Positions 38,805 to 47,050 of a stretch of 64,000 bases of DNA are shown here, piece after piece. The position numbers were made by a program, and so were the translations under genes. The notes under the pieces were generated by a model that saw only the letters and a program-made list of their open reading frames with translations, did no database searches and was not told the origin of the DNA. This stretch comes from Aliiroseovarius salicola (GTDB lineage Bacteria; Pseudomonadota; Alphaproteobacteria; Rhodobacterales; Rhodobacteraceae), in the NCBI RefSeq assembly GCF_027891095.1, contig NZ_JAQIIO010000003.1, positions 1-64,000 on the forward strand, read 5' to 3'. Numbering within the stretch: the stretch's first letter is position 1; every line of letters starts with the position of its first letter.

Positions 38805-39575
38805 TTATTCGCTGTAGATGCTGGCCGAGAAATAACGCGAGGTGATCTCGGCGTGGGTGCCATCCGCCAGAATGGCCGCAATTCCGCCATTCAGGGCTTC
38901 ACGTAGCGCGTCGTCGCCTTTGCGAACGCCGGCACCGACGCCACGACCAAGGATAGACACGTCATTTTCGACCGGCCCTTTGATCTCGCAACATGCCCCA
39001 GCGTCACTTGCAACAAAATCTGCCATCGCGATGCTGTCGGCCTGAATGGCGTCAACCCGCCCGGCAAACAGGTCCTGGTTGGCCTCATCCTGAGTTTGGT
39101 AGACCCGGATCTCGGACTCGGAGAAATGCTCTTGCGCATAGGCTTGGTGGATGGTCGATGCCTGAATGCCGACGATTTTTCCTGCAAGAGATGCCGGGGT
39201 CGGTTCAATATCCATGGATTTGTCCGCTACGATCACCGCCGGGGTGTTGTAGTAGGGATTGCTGAAGTCGATGGTTTTCATGCGCTCTTCAGTGATCGAC
39301 ATCGACGCCATGATCGCATCAATCTGCTGCCCGGTCAGAGAGGGAATGATCCCGTCCCACGCCACGGGCGTAATCACACAGTCAAGTTTGGCGGCAGCGC
39401 AAATGGCACCGATCACTTCGACTTCCCAGCCAACCCAGCTGCCCGAGGCATCAAGTGATGCGAACGGTGGATAAGGTTCTGCAGCAATGCCGATCTTGAC
39501 CTCTTCGGCCGAAACCGCGCCGGTCCCCAAAATTGAAGCGGCCAGACCAGCCGCAAGCAGTTTCGTGAGTTTCAT
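38805..39575 (-). CDS. Polar amino acid ABC transporter binding protein (HisJ/ArgT-type)
   Basis: A 256-residue periplasmic protein with signal peptide MKLTKLLAAGLAASILGTGAVSA. The SBP family-3 signatures are clear: IGIAAEPYPPFASLDASG, GWEVEVIGAICAAAKLDC, WDGIIPSLTGQQIDAIMASMSITEERMKTIDFSNPYY. It contains an adjacent cysteine pair (ACCEIKG) near residue 195. The binding-site type cannot be fixed by eye; arginine, histidine, octopine-like or methylated arginine ligands all fit the context. Confidence 0.94.
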   Translation of the reverse strand: MKLTKLLAAGLAASILGTGAVSAEEVKIGIAAEPYPPFASLDASGSWVGWEVEVIGAICAAAKLDCVITPVAWDGIIPSLTGQQIDAIMASMSITEERMKTIDFSNPYYNTPAVIVADKSMDIEPTPASLAGKIVGIQASTIHQAYAQEHFSESEIRVYQTQDEANQDLFAGRVDAIQADSIAMADFVASDAGACCEIKGPVENDVSILGRGVGAGVRKGDDALREALNGGIAAILADGTHAEITSRYFSASIYSE

Positions 39576-39621
39576 TAGATATTCTCCCTTGTTGAAGTCT
39601 TTGTTTTTTAGCTTTGTGGCC

Positions 39622-40416
39622 TTAGCCGACGGTCTTTAGGAATTGTTTTAGTCGGGCTGATTTGGGGTTGCCGAAAACCTCGGCTGGCGGGCCCTGTTCT
39701 TCGATGCGCCCCTCGAAAAGGTAAACAACGTGGTTGGCGACTTCGCGCGCGAACTTCATCTCGTGGGTTACCAAAAGCATGGTGCGCCCTTCGGCTGCGA
39801 GGTCGCGAATAACGGTCAGAACTTCACCTACCAGCTCAGGATCAAGGGCACTTGTCGGTTCATCAAACAGCATGACGCGGGGATCTACAGCAAGGGCGCG
39901 CGCGATCGCGGCGCGCTGCTGCTGGCCACCGGAAAGAAATGACGGAAACACGTCAGCCTTGTCACCCAACCCAACCCGGTCCAACAGCTCCTCGGCGCGT
40001 TTGATCGCTTGAGCGCGTGGGACTTTCAATACGTGAACCGGTACCTCGATTACATTTTCCAGCAAGGTGCGGTGGGTCCAGAGATTGAAGGCCTGAAAGA
40101 CCATCCCCAATTGCGTCCGAATGCGTTCGATCTGCCGCCGGTCAGCGGGGGATCCGTCTGGTCGCATCTTAATCTCTTCACCACCGACAATGATCTGGCC
40201 AGCGCTGGGGGTTTCCAGAAAATTGACGCAGCGCAAGAAGGTGGATTTGCCCGATCCGCTTCCGCCGATGATTGCGACCACGTCGCCTTTGTGGGCCGTC
40301 AGCGATACGCCTTTCAGAACTTCGAGCGTGCCAAAAGATTTGCGAAGGTCAGTCACGCGAATGGCTTCTTCATCCGCGTTCTGGGTGTCAATTTCTTCGG
40401 CTCCCAACTCTGCCAT
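39622..40416 (-). CDS. Polar amino acid ABC transporter ATPase (HisP-type)
   Basis: A 264-residue ATPase with Walker A GGSGSGKST, Q loop FQAFNLW, signature LSGGQQQRAAIARAL, Walker B VMLFDEPTSALDPE and switch H in LVTHEMKFA. The ATG at 40416 (MAELGAEE) is preferred to an in-frame GTG at 40434. It is the first gene of the transporter operon and is divergent from the tetR-aruH-aruI-DDAH operon. Confidence 0.95.
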   Translation of the reverse strand: MAELGAEEIDTQNADEEAIRVTDLRKSFGTLEVLKGVSLTAHKGDVVAIIGGSGSGKSTFLRCVNFLETPSAGQIIVGGEEIKMRPDGSPADRRQIERIRTQLGMVFQAFNLWTHRTLLENVIEVPVHVLKVPRAQAIKRAEELLDRVGLGDKADVFPSFLSGGQQQRAAIARALAVDPRVMLFDEPTSALDPELVGEVLTVIRDLAAEGRTMLLVTHEMKFAREVANHVVYLFEGRIEEQGPPAEVFGNPKSARLKQFLKTVG

Positions 40417-40467
40417 TTTCACGATTTCCCTCACTTTTCAACTTGCATTAAGGCCCGCTCTCCGTTT

Positions 40468-40484
40468 TTATACAAGTGTATAAT
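40468..40484. promoter_or_regulatory. TetR-type palindromic operator
   Basis: TTATACAAGTGTATAA has perfect 7-bp arms around 2 bp. It lies in the 90-bp gap between the divergent transporter ATPase and the TetR gene and includes a TATAAT-like box. Binding there would control uptake and catabolism together. Position is accurate to within one or two bases. Confidence 0.7.
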
Positions 40485-40505
40485 TTCGAATGTCGAGGAA
40501 AAAGT

Positions 40506-41153
40506 TTGTCCGATACTTCACCCAAATTCAGGCGCGAAACTGCGGAGCAGCGTAAAGATGACCTGATTCAGGCCACGCTTTCTCTGATCGCGGAGCACGG
40601 TGTTCGCGGGGCAACCGTGCGCGCAATCTCTAAGCGCGCAGATGTCACTCAGGGCTTAATTCGGCATTATTTCTCGACCAAAGAGGATTTGATTGCAGCG
40701 GCTTATGAGCACCATATGGGGTGCATGACCGAATTAACCTCCGCATCCACCGACTTTGCCAGCTTATCCCCAATCGAGCGTCTTAGTGCATTCGTTGCAG
40801 CATCACTTAGTCCGCCGGTTGTAGACCCCAGTTCTGTCGTTGTTTGGGCAAGTTTTCTGAACAAAGTTCGTGAAGATGAACGAATGCAGAAAATGCACGA
40901 GCAGACATATTACGAATTCCGTGACCGGCTTGAAGGCCTGATCAAGGCCACCTTGGAGGAGGCAGATATCCTTGTGTCGACAAAGGATCTGAGGCGTATG
41001 GCGATCGCCAGTAACGCAGTAATTGACGGTCTCTGGCTGGAAGGTGGTGCGCTGCCAACTGCATTCGAGCCTAACGAATTGCCGGAAATTGGCCTGGAAT
41101 CAGTAGGCGCCATTATTGGGTTGAAGTTGAAAATCACAGCAGGTTCCTCATGA
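40506..41153 (+). CDS. TetR-family regulator of the arginine cluster
   Basis: A 215-residue TetR/BetI-like repressor with HTH region ATLSLIAEHGVRGATVRAIS...DVTQGLIRHYFSTKEDLIAAAYE. I choose a TTG start at 40506 because GAGGAAAAAGT sits just upstream and SDTSPKFRRETAEQRK is a natural N terminus; an in-frame GTG at 40476 would put the start inside the palindrome. Its stop overlaps the aminotransferase ATG (ATGA), so it is the first gene of the operon it presumably controls. Confidence 0.88.
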   Translation: MSDTSPKFRRETAEQRKDDLIQATLSLIAEHGVRGATVRAISKRADVTQGLIRHYFSTKEDLIAAAYEHHMGCMTELTSASTDFASLSPIERLSAFVAASLSPPVVDPSSVVVWASFLNKVREDERMQKMHEQTYYEFRDRLEGLIKATLEEADILVSTKDLRRMAIASNAVIDGLWLEGGALPTAFEPNELPEIGLESVGAIIGLKLKITAGSS

Positions 41154-42337
41154 AAAACACGGAAATAACAAAACGCCTGTCCGGATTGGGAGGCGCCAAA
41201 TGGGAAGTGTATCTGAAAGCAAAGGAGCTGGTTGACCAAGGTCGCGATATCATCGAGATGACGATTGGCGAACCGGACGTGCCAACCCCTGAAGTTCTAA
41301 TCGACGCGGCCTCCAACGCCATGCGTCAGGGCCGCACAACCTATTCAAGCGGCAGGGGCGAGCCGGGTTTGCGTGCAGCGTTGTCCGAACGCTATTCGCG
41401 CAGCTCCAGTCGCGAGATCACCACCGATCAGGTGCTCTGCTTTCCCGGCACGCAGACGGCGCTCTTTACTGTGCTCTTGGGCGTGGCGGAAAACGGTGAT
41501 GAGGTCCTTGTCGGGGATCCGATGTACGCAACCTATGAAGGGGTTATCCGCGCAACCGGGGCAGATGTGGTACCTGTTCCTTTAAAGCCCGAAAACGGTT
41601 TCCGCATCAGCGCACAGGATATTGCCGCACGGATCACCTCAAAAACAACAGCGATCTTGTTGACCACCCCTCACAACCCAACCGGGGCCATTCTGACGGC
41701 TGCCGATATCGAGGAAATTGGGAAATTGGCGCGGGAGCACGATCTTTGGATCATTTCCGACGAGGTGTACGAAGAGCTTATTTTCGAAGCCTCAAGCTTC
41801 ACCTCTCCTCTGTCGCGGCCAGATCTTGCTGATCGAGTAATTGTGGTGTCCTCAATTTCTAAATCCCATGCCGCTCCCGGCTTTCGCAGCGGCTGGTGCA
41901 TCGGTCCGGCGGCATTTACCAATGCGCTTTTGCCTCTGTCTGAAACCATGCTGTTCGGCAACCAGCCCTTCATTGCTGACATGACCGAAAAGGCTATTCG
42001 TGATGGATCGACGGTGGCAGAGGGAATGCGCGAGCGCTTTTCCGCCCGTGCGGCGCTGCTGCACCGGCGCCTGTCCCGTGAGACGTGTCTTGTTGTGCAT
42101 CAGCCCGAGGCCGGCATGTTCGCAATGATCAACGTTGCCTCTACCGGGATGGACGGGAATTCCTATGCGTTGAGCCTGCTTGAACATGGCGGCGTGGCGG
42201 TTATGCCGGGTGTCTCGTTCGGCACTACAATTGGTGAATGGGTGCGCGTCGCGCTGACTGTGGATGACGGAAAGTTTGAAGTCGCCTGTGATCGCATCAT
42301 CCAGCACGCAAACCAATTGCAGATGGAGAATGCATGA
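41150..42337 (+). CDS. aruH: Class I aminotransferase, AruH-like (arginine:pyruvate transaminase)
   Basis: A 395-residue PLP enzyme. Its sequence runs in parallel with Pseudomonas AruH over its length as I recall it: MTIGEPDVPTPE, a PMYATYEGVIRATGADVVPVP block, TTPHNPTGAIL, WIISDEVYEEL, and the PLP lysine in SSISKSHAAPGFRSGW. AruH transaminates arginine with pyruvate, giving 5-guanidino-2-oxopentanoate. The immediate overlap (ATGA) with an AruI-like decarboxylase strongly supports this assignment over a generic aspartate aminotransferase. Confidence 0.82.
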   Translation: MKNTEITKRLSGLGGAKWEVYLKAKELVDQGRDIIEMTIGEPDVPTPEVLIDAASNAMRQGRTTYSSGRGEPGLRAALSERYSRSSSREITTDQVLCFPGTQTALFTVLLGVAENGDEVLVGDPMYATYEGVIRATGADVVPVPLKPENGFRISAQDIAARITSKTTAILLTTPHNPTGAILTAADIEEIGKLAREHDLWIISDEVYEELIFEASSFTSPLSRPDLADRVIVVSSISKSHAAPGFRSGWCIGPAAFTNALLPLSETMLFGNQPFIADMTEKAIRDGSTVAEGMRERFSARAALLHRRLSRETCLVVHQPEAGMFAMINVASTGMDGNSYALSLLEHGGVAVMPGVSFGTTIGEWVRVALTVDDGKFEVACDRIIQHANQLQMENA

Positions 42338-43932
42338 GCAGTATCGGTGAAGAGCTTGTTTTCCAACTCGCAAAGCGGGGTGTTGATACGGTTTTTGGCA
42401 TTCCGGGGGTTCATACGGTTGAACTTTACCGTGGGCTCGCTGGATCAGGCATACGTCATGTTACCCCCCGGCATGAACAGGGGGCAGGCTTCATGGCGGA
42501 TGGATATGCCCGTGTGTCAGGTCGCCCCGGCGTCGCGTTTGTCATCACCGGTCCTGGCCTGACCAACACATTGACGGCCATGGGGCAAGCCCGCGCCGAT
42601 TCCGTGCCCATGCTGGTGGTGTCCGGCGTGAATACATTGCCCAGTCTTGGGAAAGGCATGGGGCACCTGCATGAGCTGCCTGACCAGCAGGCCCTGGCCA
42701 GTCTGGTTGCGCTAAGTTCAGAACGGATCGAAACCGGGGGCGACCTTCTGCCCGCCATCGAAGCGGCATTTCAGGCCTGTTCGGCCGAGCGTCCGGGCCC
42801 TGCTCATATCGAAATTCCATTGGATGTGGCTGGCGATGCGTTTGATGCTCAGACCGACATACAAATGGATCGGGAAGGGATCGCTCCTGATGAACACAAG
42901 ATTGCGCGCGCTGTCGAGATGCTGCAATCGGCCAAGCGACCCGTCATCCTTGCGGGCGGTGGCATCCGCAAATCACCGGATCTGGTACGAGAGCTGGCCG
43001 AGAAACTGGGCGCGCCTGTGGTGCAGACCGTCAATGCGCGGGGGCTGCTTCATAGCCACCCCCTCGGCATTCCGGCAAGCCCCAGCCTTCAAGCGGTCCG
43101 TGACCTGATCGGATCGGCGGATGTGGTGCTGGCGGCGGGAACCGAGCTGGGTCCCACCGATTATGATATGTATGCAACCGGCACCATGCCGCACATGCGC
43201 AATCTCATCCGCGTCGATATCAGCGAGGAGCAACTAGCGCGCCATCCGAGCGCGCTGGCCATCCATGGTGATGCGGCCGATGTGCTGACAGGCCTGAATG
43301 CGGCAATTCAAACGAGCCTGAACGACGGTACTGGCGCCCAACGCGCGGATCAAAGCCGCCAACGGGCCTTCGATGAAATTGGCCCGGAGATGCAGCAGCT
43401 CACGCTTTTGCTAAATGCGATGCGCGACGTCGTCCCAGAGGCGATCGTCGTTGGAGATTCCGCTCAGCCCATTTACGCCGGAAACCTCTACTATGATCAC
43501 GACCGCCCCGGGGGCTGGTTCAATGCCGCAACAGGGTTTGGCGCTTTGGGTTATGGCATTCCCGCAGCCATCGGGGCTGCCTTGGCCGCAGATGATGCGC
43601 CTGTGATCTGCATCACAGGGGATGGTGGGGCCCAGTTCAGCCTTCCCGAGCTGATGGCCGCAAAAGATGAAGGTCTCCCGATTATTTTCATTGTCTGGAA
43701 CAATCATGGCTATCAAGAGATCGAAACATCAATGCAAGCGGTGAGTGTGACCGTTGTGGGATGTGACCCCACGCCGCCGGATTTCAAAGCAGTTGCAGCG
43801 TCCTGCGCAATCCCCTTTTGTGTATGCCCCCCGGAAACGGAAGCTTTTGTGTCTGCCCTGAAAACCGCCACAGAAACGCCCGGTCCGGTGATGATCGAAA
43901 TCCGGGCTCCCAAATTTACCGCCACCAATTGA
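42334..43932 (+). CDS. aruI: TPP-dependent 2-oxo acid decarboxylase, AruI-like
   Basis: A 532-residue thiamine-diphosphate enzyme of the acetolactate synthase superfamily. The N-terminal FGIPGVHTVELYRGL and TPRHEQGAGFMADGYARVSG blocks are characteristic of AruI, 5-guanidino-2-oxopentanoate decarboxylase. The central domain has ILAGGGIRKSPDLVRELAEK. The TPP/Mg site reads GDGGAQFSLPEL...WNNHGY, and the catalytic Glu is in RHEQG. It overlaps aruH by 4 nt. The product would be 4-guanidinobutyraldehyde; no dehydrogenase for it is in the window. Confidence 0.83.
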   Translation: MSSIGEELVFQLAKRGVDTVFGIPGVHTVELYRGLAGSGIRHVTPRHEQGAGFMADGYARVSGRPGVAFVITGPGLTNTLTAMGQARADSVPMLVVSGVNTLPSLGKGMGHLHELPDQQALASLVALSSERIETGGDLLPAIEAAFQACSAERPGPAHIEIPLDVAGDAFDAQTDIQMDREGIAPDEHKIARAVEMLQSAKRPVILAGGGIRKSPDLVRELAEKLGAPVVQTVNARGLLHSHPLGIPASPSLQAVRDLIGSADVVLAAGTELGPTDYDMYATGTMPHMRNLIRVDISEEQLARHPSALAIHGDAADVLTGLNAAIQTSLNDGTGAQRADQSRQRAFDEIGPEMQQLTLLLNAMRDVVPEAIVVGDSAQPIYAGNLYYDHDRPGGWFNAATGFGALGYGIPAAIGAALAADDAPVICITGDGGAQFSLPELMAAKDEGLPIIFIVWNNHGYQEIETSMQAVSVTVVGCDPTPPDFKAVAASCAIPFCVCPPETEAFVSALKTATETPGPVMIEIRAPKFTATN

Positions 43933-43946
43933 CAGGGCTTCGAAGA

Positions 43947-44729
43947 ATGACCAACACCACTTTCGAATTTTCCCGCGCCATTACGCGCCGTCCCGCCGCC
44001 AGTATCGTGGATGGATTGCGCGCCGAACACATCGGCACACCGGATTTGGCACAGATGCTTGCCGACCATGCCCACTATGTTGCGACCTTGAAACGGACCG
44101 GTGCCGAGGTGATAGAACTCCCACCACTGGACGACTACCCGGATGGGGTGTTTGTTGAGGACACCGCGCTTTGCCTGCCGCAAGGCGCCATCCTTATGCG
44201 CCCGGGGGCGCCCTCTCGAATGGGGGAAGTGGACGAGATGGAAACCGCCCTGCGTCAGGTCTATGGGGATGTTCGCCGGATCGAGGGACCGGGCCACATC
44301 GAAGGGGGGGATATACTGGTCACTGATCGCGAAATCCTCGTCGGGCGCTCTGCCCGCACCGATGCGGCAGGCGTCGCGGAGTTGTTAAGTATCATTTCCG
44401 ACTGGGGCCACAGCCTACGGGAGGTCTTCACACCCCCCGGTGTCCTGCATTTCAAAACCGATTGCTCGCTTTTGGACGGGGAAACAATTCTCTCTACCAA
44501 ACGGCTTGAGGCATCAGGCTGTTTCGAAGGATACCGTGTCATCAATACCGCAGAAGGGGAAGAGGCGGCGGCAAACACTATCCGCTTCAATGAGCTGGTG
44601 CTAATGCCAGCCGGATTTCCTCGTACGGCTGAAACACTCGATAAGGCCGGCTTCGAGGTGGTCGAGATCAACAATTCCGAATGTGCCAAGCTGGATGGTG
44701 GTATGTCATGCCTTTCGCTGCGCTTTTGA
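43947..44729 (+). CDS. ddaH: Dimethylarginine dimethylaminohydrolase (DDAH)
   Basis: A 260-residue guanidine-modifying enzyme that hydrolyses N-omega-methylated arginines to citrulline and (di)methylamine. It parallels Pseudomonas aeruginosa DDAH closely: RPAASIVDGL, DGVFVEDTALC, TRPGAESRRGE-like MRPGAPSRMGE, GHIEGGDILV with the catalytic Glu, VLHFKT with the catalytic His, and the C terminus GGMSCLSLRF with the nucleophilic Cys. The ATG at 43947 is 14 nt after aruI. A frame extending upstream into aruI is rejected. It ends the tetR-aruH-aruI-ddaH operon. Confidence 0.92.
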   Translation: MTNTTFEFSRAITRRPAASIVDGLRAEHIGTPDLAQMLADHAHYVATLKRTGAEVIELPPLDDYPDGVFVEDTALCLPQGAILMRPGAPSRMGEVDEMETALRQVYGDVRRIEGPGHIEGGDILVTDREILVGRSARTDAAGVAELLSIISDWGHSLREVFTPPGVLHFKTDCSLLDGETILSTKRLEASGCFEGYRVINTAEGEEAAANTIRFNELVLMPAGFPRTAETLDKAGFEVVEINNSECAKLDGGMSCLSLRF

Positions 44730-44810
44730 TTTTCCTCACCAATTGGGCATCGGCAATTCCCCAAGAGCGGTTTTGCTACAATGCTTGCCGAAGCAGCGGC
44801 CCGATATCCG

Positions 44811-45362
44811 TCACATCCCGGTTCCCAACGAAGGCATTTTGAAGGAAATGGAGTTGCTCAATTGCTCACTCACATCCAGAAGTGTTTGGGTCATAATGCC
44901 AATGGTTCCCTCGAACTCCCCTGTTCCTTCTGTAACAACTCTCTGAGTGCTCTCCAATGGTTGGGTGCTCTCAGGCCCAAAGGTGATCAGTGAATCTCCG
45001 TTCTCAAACTTAAAAACTTGTTGGCTGTTGATCCGCATTGTGGTTGCGGCTTTACCACTCACGCTTACGTACCAGCCGACACTGGACCAGGTGCCGATGA
45101 CCTGGCTTGGAAAAGCCGGATCACCGACCTCTGTGACACCTTTCACACCCTCCACAAGCGTACCGGATGGGTAGATGTAGCCGTGGCTCACAAACGGGTG
45201 GATATAGATTGAATCACCGTTCACTTCGATGTCTGATGCGGTAAGAAACGTAAATGCGCTCGGGCTTTCGGCGACTTCAAACGTGTGCCAAGGGTTGGCC
45301 AGAACGGGAGGCGAAAGTGCCATGATAACGGCGGTGACAGGGGGGATGGATTTCAAGAACAT
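44811..45362 (-). CDS. Secreted protein of unknown function
   Basis: A 183-residue protein with a clear signal peptide (MFLKSIPPVTAVIMALSPPVLA) and a strong AAGGAAAG ribosome site; longer in-frame starts lack one. The mature part is rich in beta-strand-like segments and ends RVVTEGTGEFEGTIGIMTQTLL. That GTGEFEG block faintly recalls the allene-oxide-cyclase/dirigent beta-barrel, but I would not assign a function. It converges on ddaH. Confidence 0.7.
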   Translation of the reverse strand: MFLKSIPPVTAVIMALSPPVLANPWHTFEVAESPSAFTFLTASDIEVNGDSIYIHPFVSHGYIYPSGTLVEGVKGVTEVGDPAFPSQVIGTWSSVGWYVSVSGKAATTMRINSQQVFKFENGDSLITFGPESTQPLESTQRVVTEGTGEFEGTIGIMTQTLLDVSEQLSNSISFKMPSLGTGM

Positions 45363-45578
45363 GATCTTTCCTTTCAGTGATAAACGGGCCGATTTACTGG
45401 TCCAGTTGAACCTTGCCGGAGGCAATCCTATGGCAAACCTGATGTGGCGGAGCATCGTCATGCGCTCTAGCTTTGGCTTCCAGAAGGCTTGATAGGTGTT
45501 GTCGTTTCCCGCCTCACGTACGCTTTCTTGACGAACGCCTCTTGATCTTCTCGGGTCTGCTCATTTACCCGAGCAACT

Positions 45579-46946
45579 TTAGATATGGTGTCGGACACGG
45601 GCGATGGTTGGAACGGCGGCTGTCGAGAGGCCGACAAGGAGCCCGATCCAGACACCAACCGCTCCCATGCCGAACGGCATCGACAGGATCAGGCCGATCG
45701 GCACTCCGACGGCCCAGTTGCCCAGGAGCGCGAAATACATCGGCACTTTCGTGTCATTGCATCCCCGCAGCAGGCCAGAGGCGGCACAGCCCATCGGCTC
45801 GATGATTTCAGTTGCGGCAAGCACAATCAAAAGCCAGAAGGCTATCTCGGTGGCTTCTGGTGAAAGCCCAACCGCGGGCAGGGCAGACTGGCTTGCGAGA
45901 GCTGCCAGGATCAGGGGTGCCGGAAGAAAAATCCCGCTGCCAAGGGCGACGAAGCCGGAGGCGCGGACGGTTTCTTTCTTCAGCATTTTCCCGCCCTCGG
46001 CAAAACTGCGAGCCATGCGCACGGTGCTGGCTTGAGAAAGACCGGCAATCAAGGCGTATGCCACGCCTGCAATGCGCAGCGTAAGCGCATGTGCCGCGGT
46101 TGCTTCTGGTCCGAAACCCGCAATGAAAAGGGTCGACCCCATATAAACGCCCAACTCGGCCAGCGTCATGATGCTGATCGGCAAACCAATACGGATGGTT
46201 TCACGGACGACGGCCCAGTCGATGCTCAATGCCAGCCCCCGGTCACCATGGGCATGGGCCATTATCGCAAGCATCGACACCATGAAGCAGGCGGTTACGA
46301 TTGAGGCAATCCCCGCACCCGTTACGCCCAAACCGGACCAACCGAGAAAACCGTACATGAACAAGTAGTTGAGACCTGCATTCACCGGGACGCTTGTCAG
46401 GGTCACACGCAGGATGGCGCCGGGTTTCTCAACCGCCGTCAACCTCATACGCAAAAAGCACAGCATGCACATTGGAATCAGCGTGATCGCCATGGCGCGC
46501 ATATATCCAGCCCCGGTTTCCAGGATCGAAGTGTCGATACCGATGAAGGACAGGTAGACCGGTGCGAACCAGATCACTGGAAACACCGCGAAAGCCGGTA
46601 TCAGGGATACCACCCAGCCCACTGTTCGAAGTTTTCGCAGATCGCTTTCCCGACCGCCCGCACTCGCTGCGGCATAGGCGGGTGCAATCCCGGCAATGAG
46701 ACCGGTTAGGAGGTAGAAGGCAATGGAATAGAAATCTGCCCCTACCGCAATCGCCGCCAGAGCCTTGGTTCCGAACCCCATTGCCATGACCGTGTCGGTG
46801 ATGCTCATGGCCATATTGGCGAGACAAACTCCGGCGATTGGCAGCGACAGGCTGAGAATTGACGGGATTTGTGAATTGCGCAGCGTCGCCGTGATGCGCT
46901 GAGACATGCCGGGACGGGAAAATGGGACAAGGTCAAGGAGTGACAT
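45579..46946 (-). CDS. MATE-family efflux transporter
   Basis: A 455-residue inner-membrane protein with 12 helices in two MatE repeats (SLSLPIAGVCLANMAMSITDTVMAMGFG; GLPISIMTLAELGVYMGSTLFIAGFG), NorM-like. Such proteins export cationic drugs or metabolites against Na+ or H+. It lies 104 nt downstream of the homocysteine-methyltransferase-family gene on the same strand, so the two may be co-expressed under the divergent TetR. Confidence 0.9.
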   Translation of the reverse strand: MSLLDLVPFSRPGMSQRITATLRNSQIPSILSLSLPIAGVCLANMAMSITDTVMAMGFGTKALAAIAVGADFYSIAFYLLTGLIAGIAPAYAAASAGGRESDLRKLRTVGWVVSLIPAFAVFPVIWFAPVYLSFIGIDTSILETGAGYMRAMAITLIPMCMLCFLRMRLTAVEKPGAILRVTLTSVPVNAGLNYLFMYGFLGWSGLGVTGAGIASIVTACFMVSMLAIMAHAHGDRGLALSIDWAVVRETIRIGLPISIMTLAELGVYMGSTLFIAGFGPEATAAHALTLRIAGVAYALIAGLSQASTVRMARSFAEGGKMLKKETVRASGFVALGSGIFLPAPLILAALASQSALPAVGLSPEATEIAFWLLIVLAATEIIEPMGCAASGLLRGCNDTKVPMYFALLGNWAVGVPIGLILSMPFGMGAVGVWIGLLVGLSTAAVPTIARVRHHI

Positions 46947-47050
46947 TGGTCTGGTTCCTTTGTTTCAGCCTGTGAGGTGCGGCACCTTCATCGGCCACAG
47001 GGGAAAGCGAAACGACTGGGGGGACTCGTCAAAATCCCACCCCCAAGACG

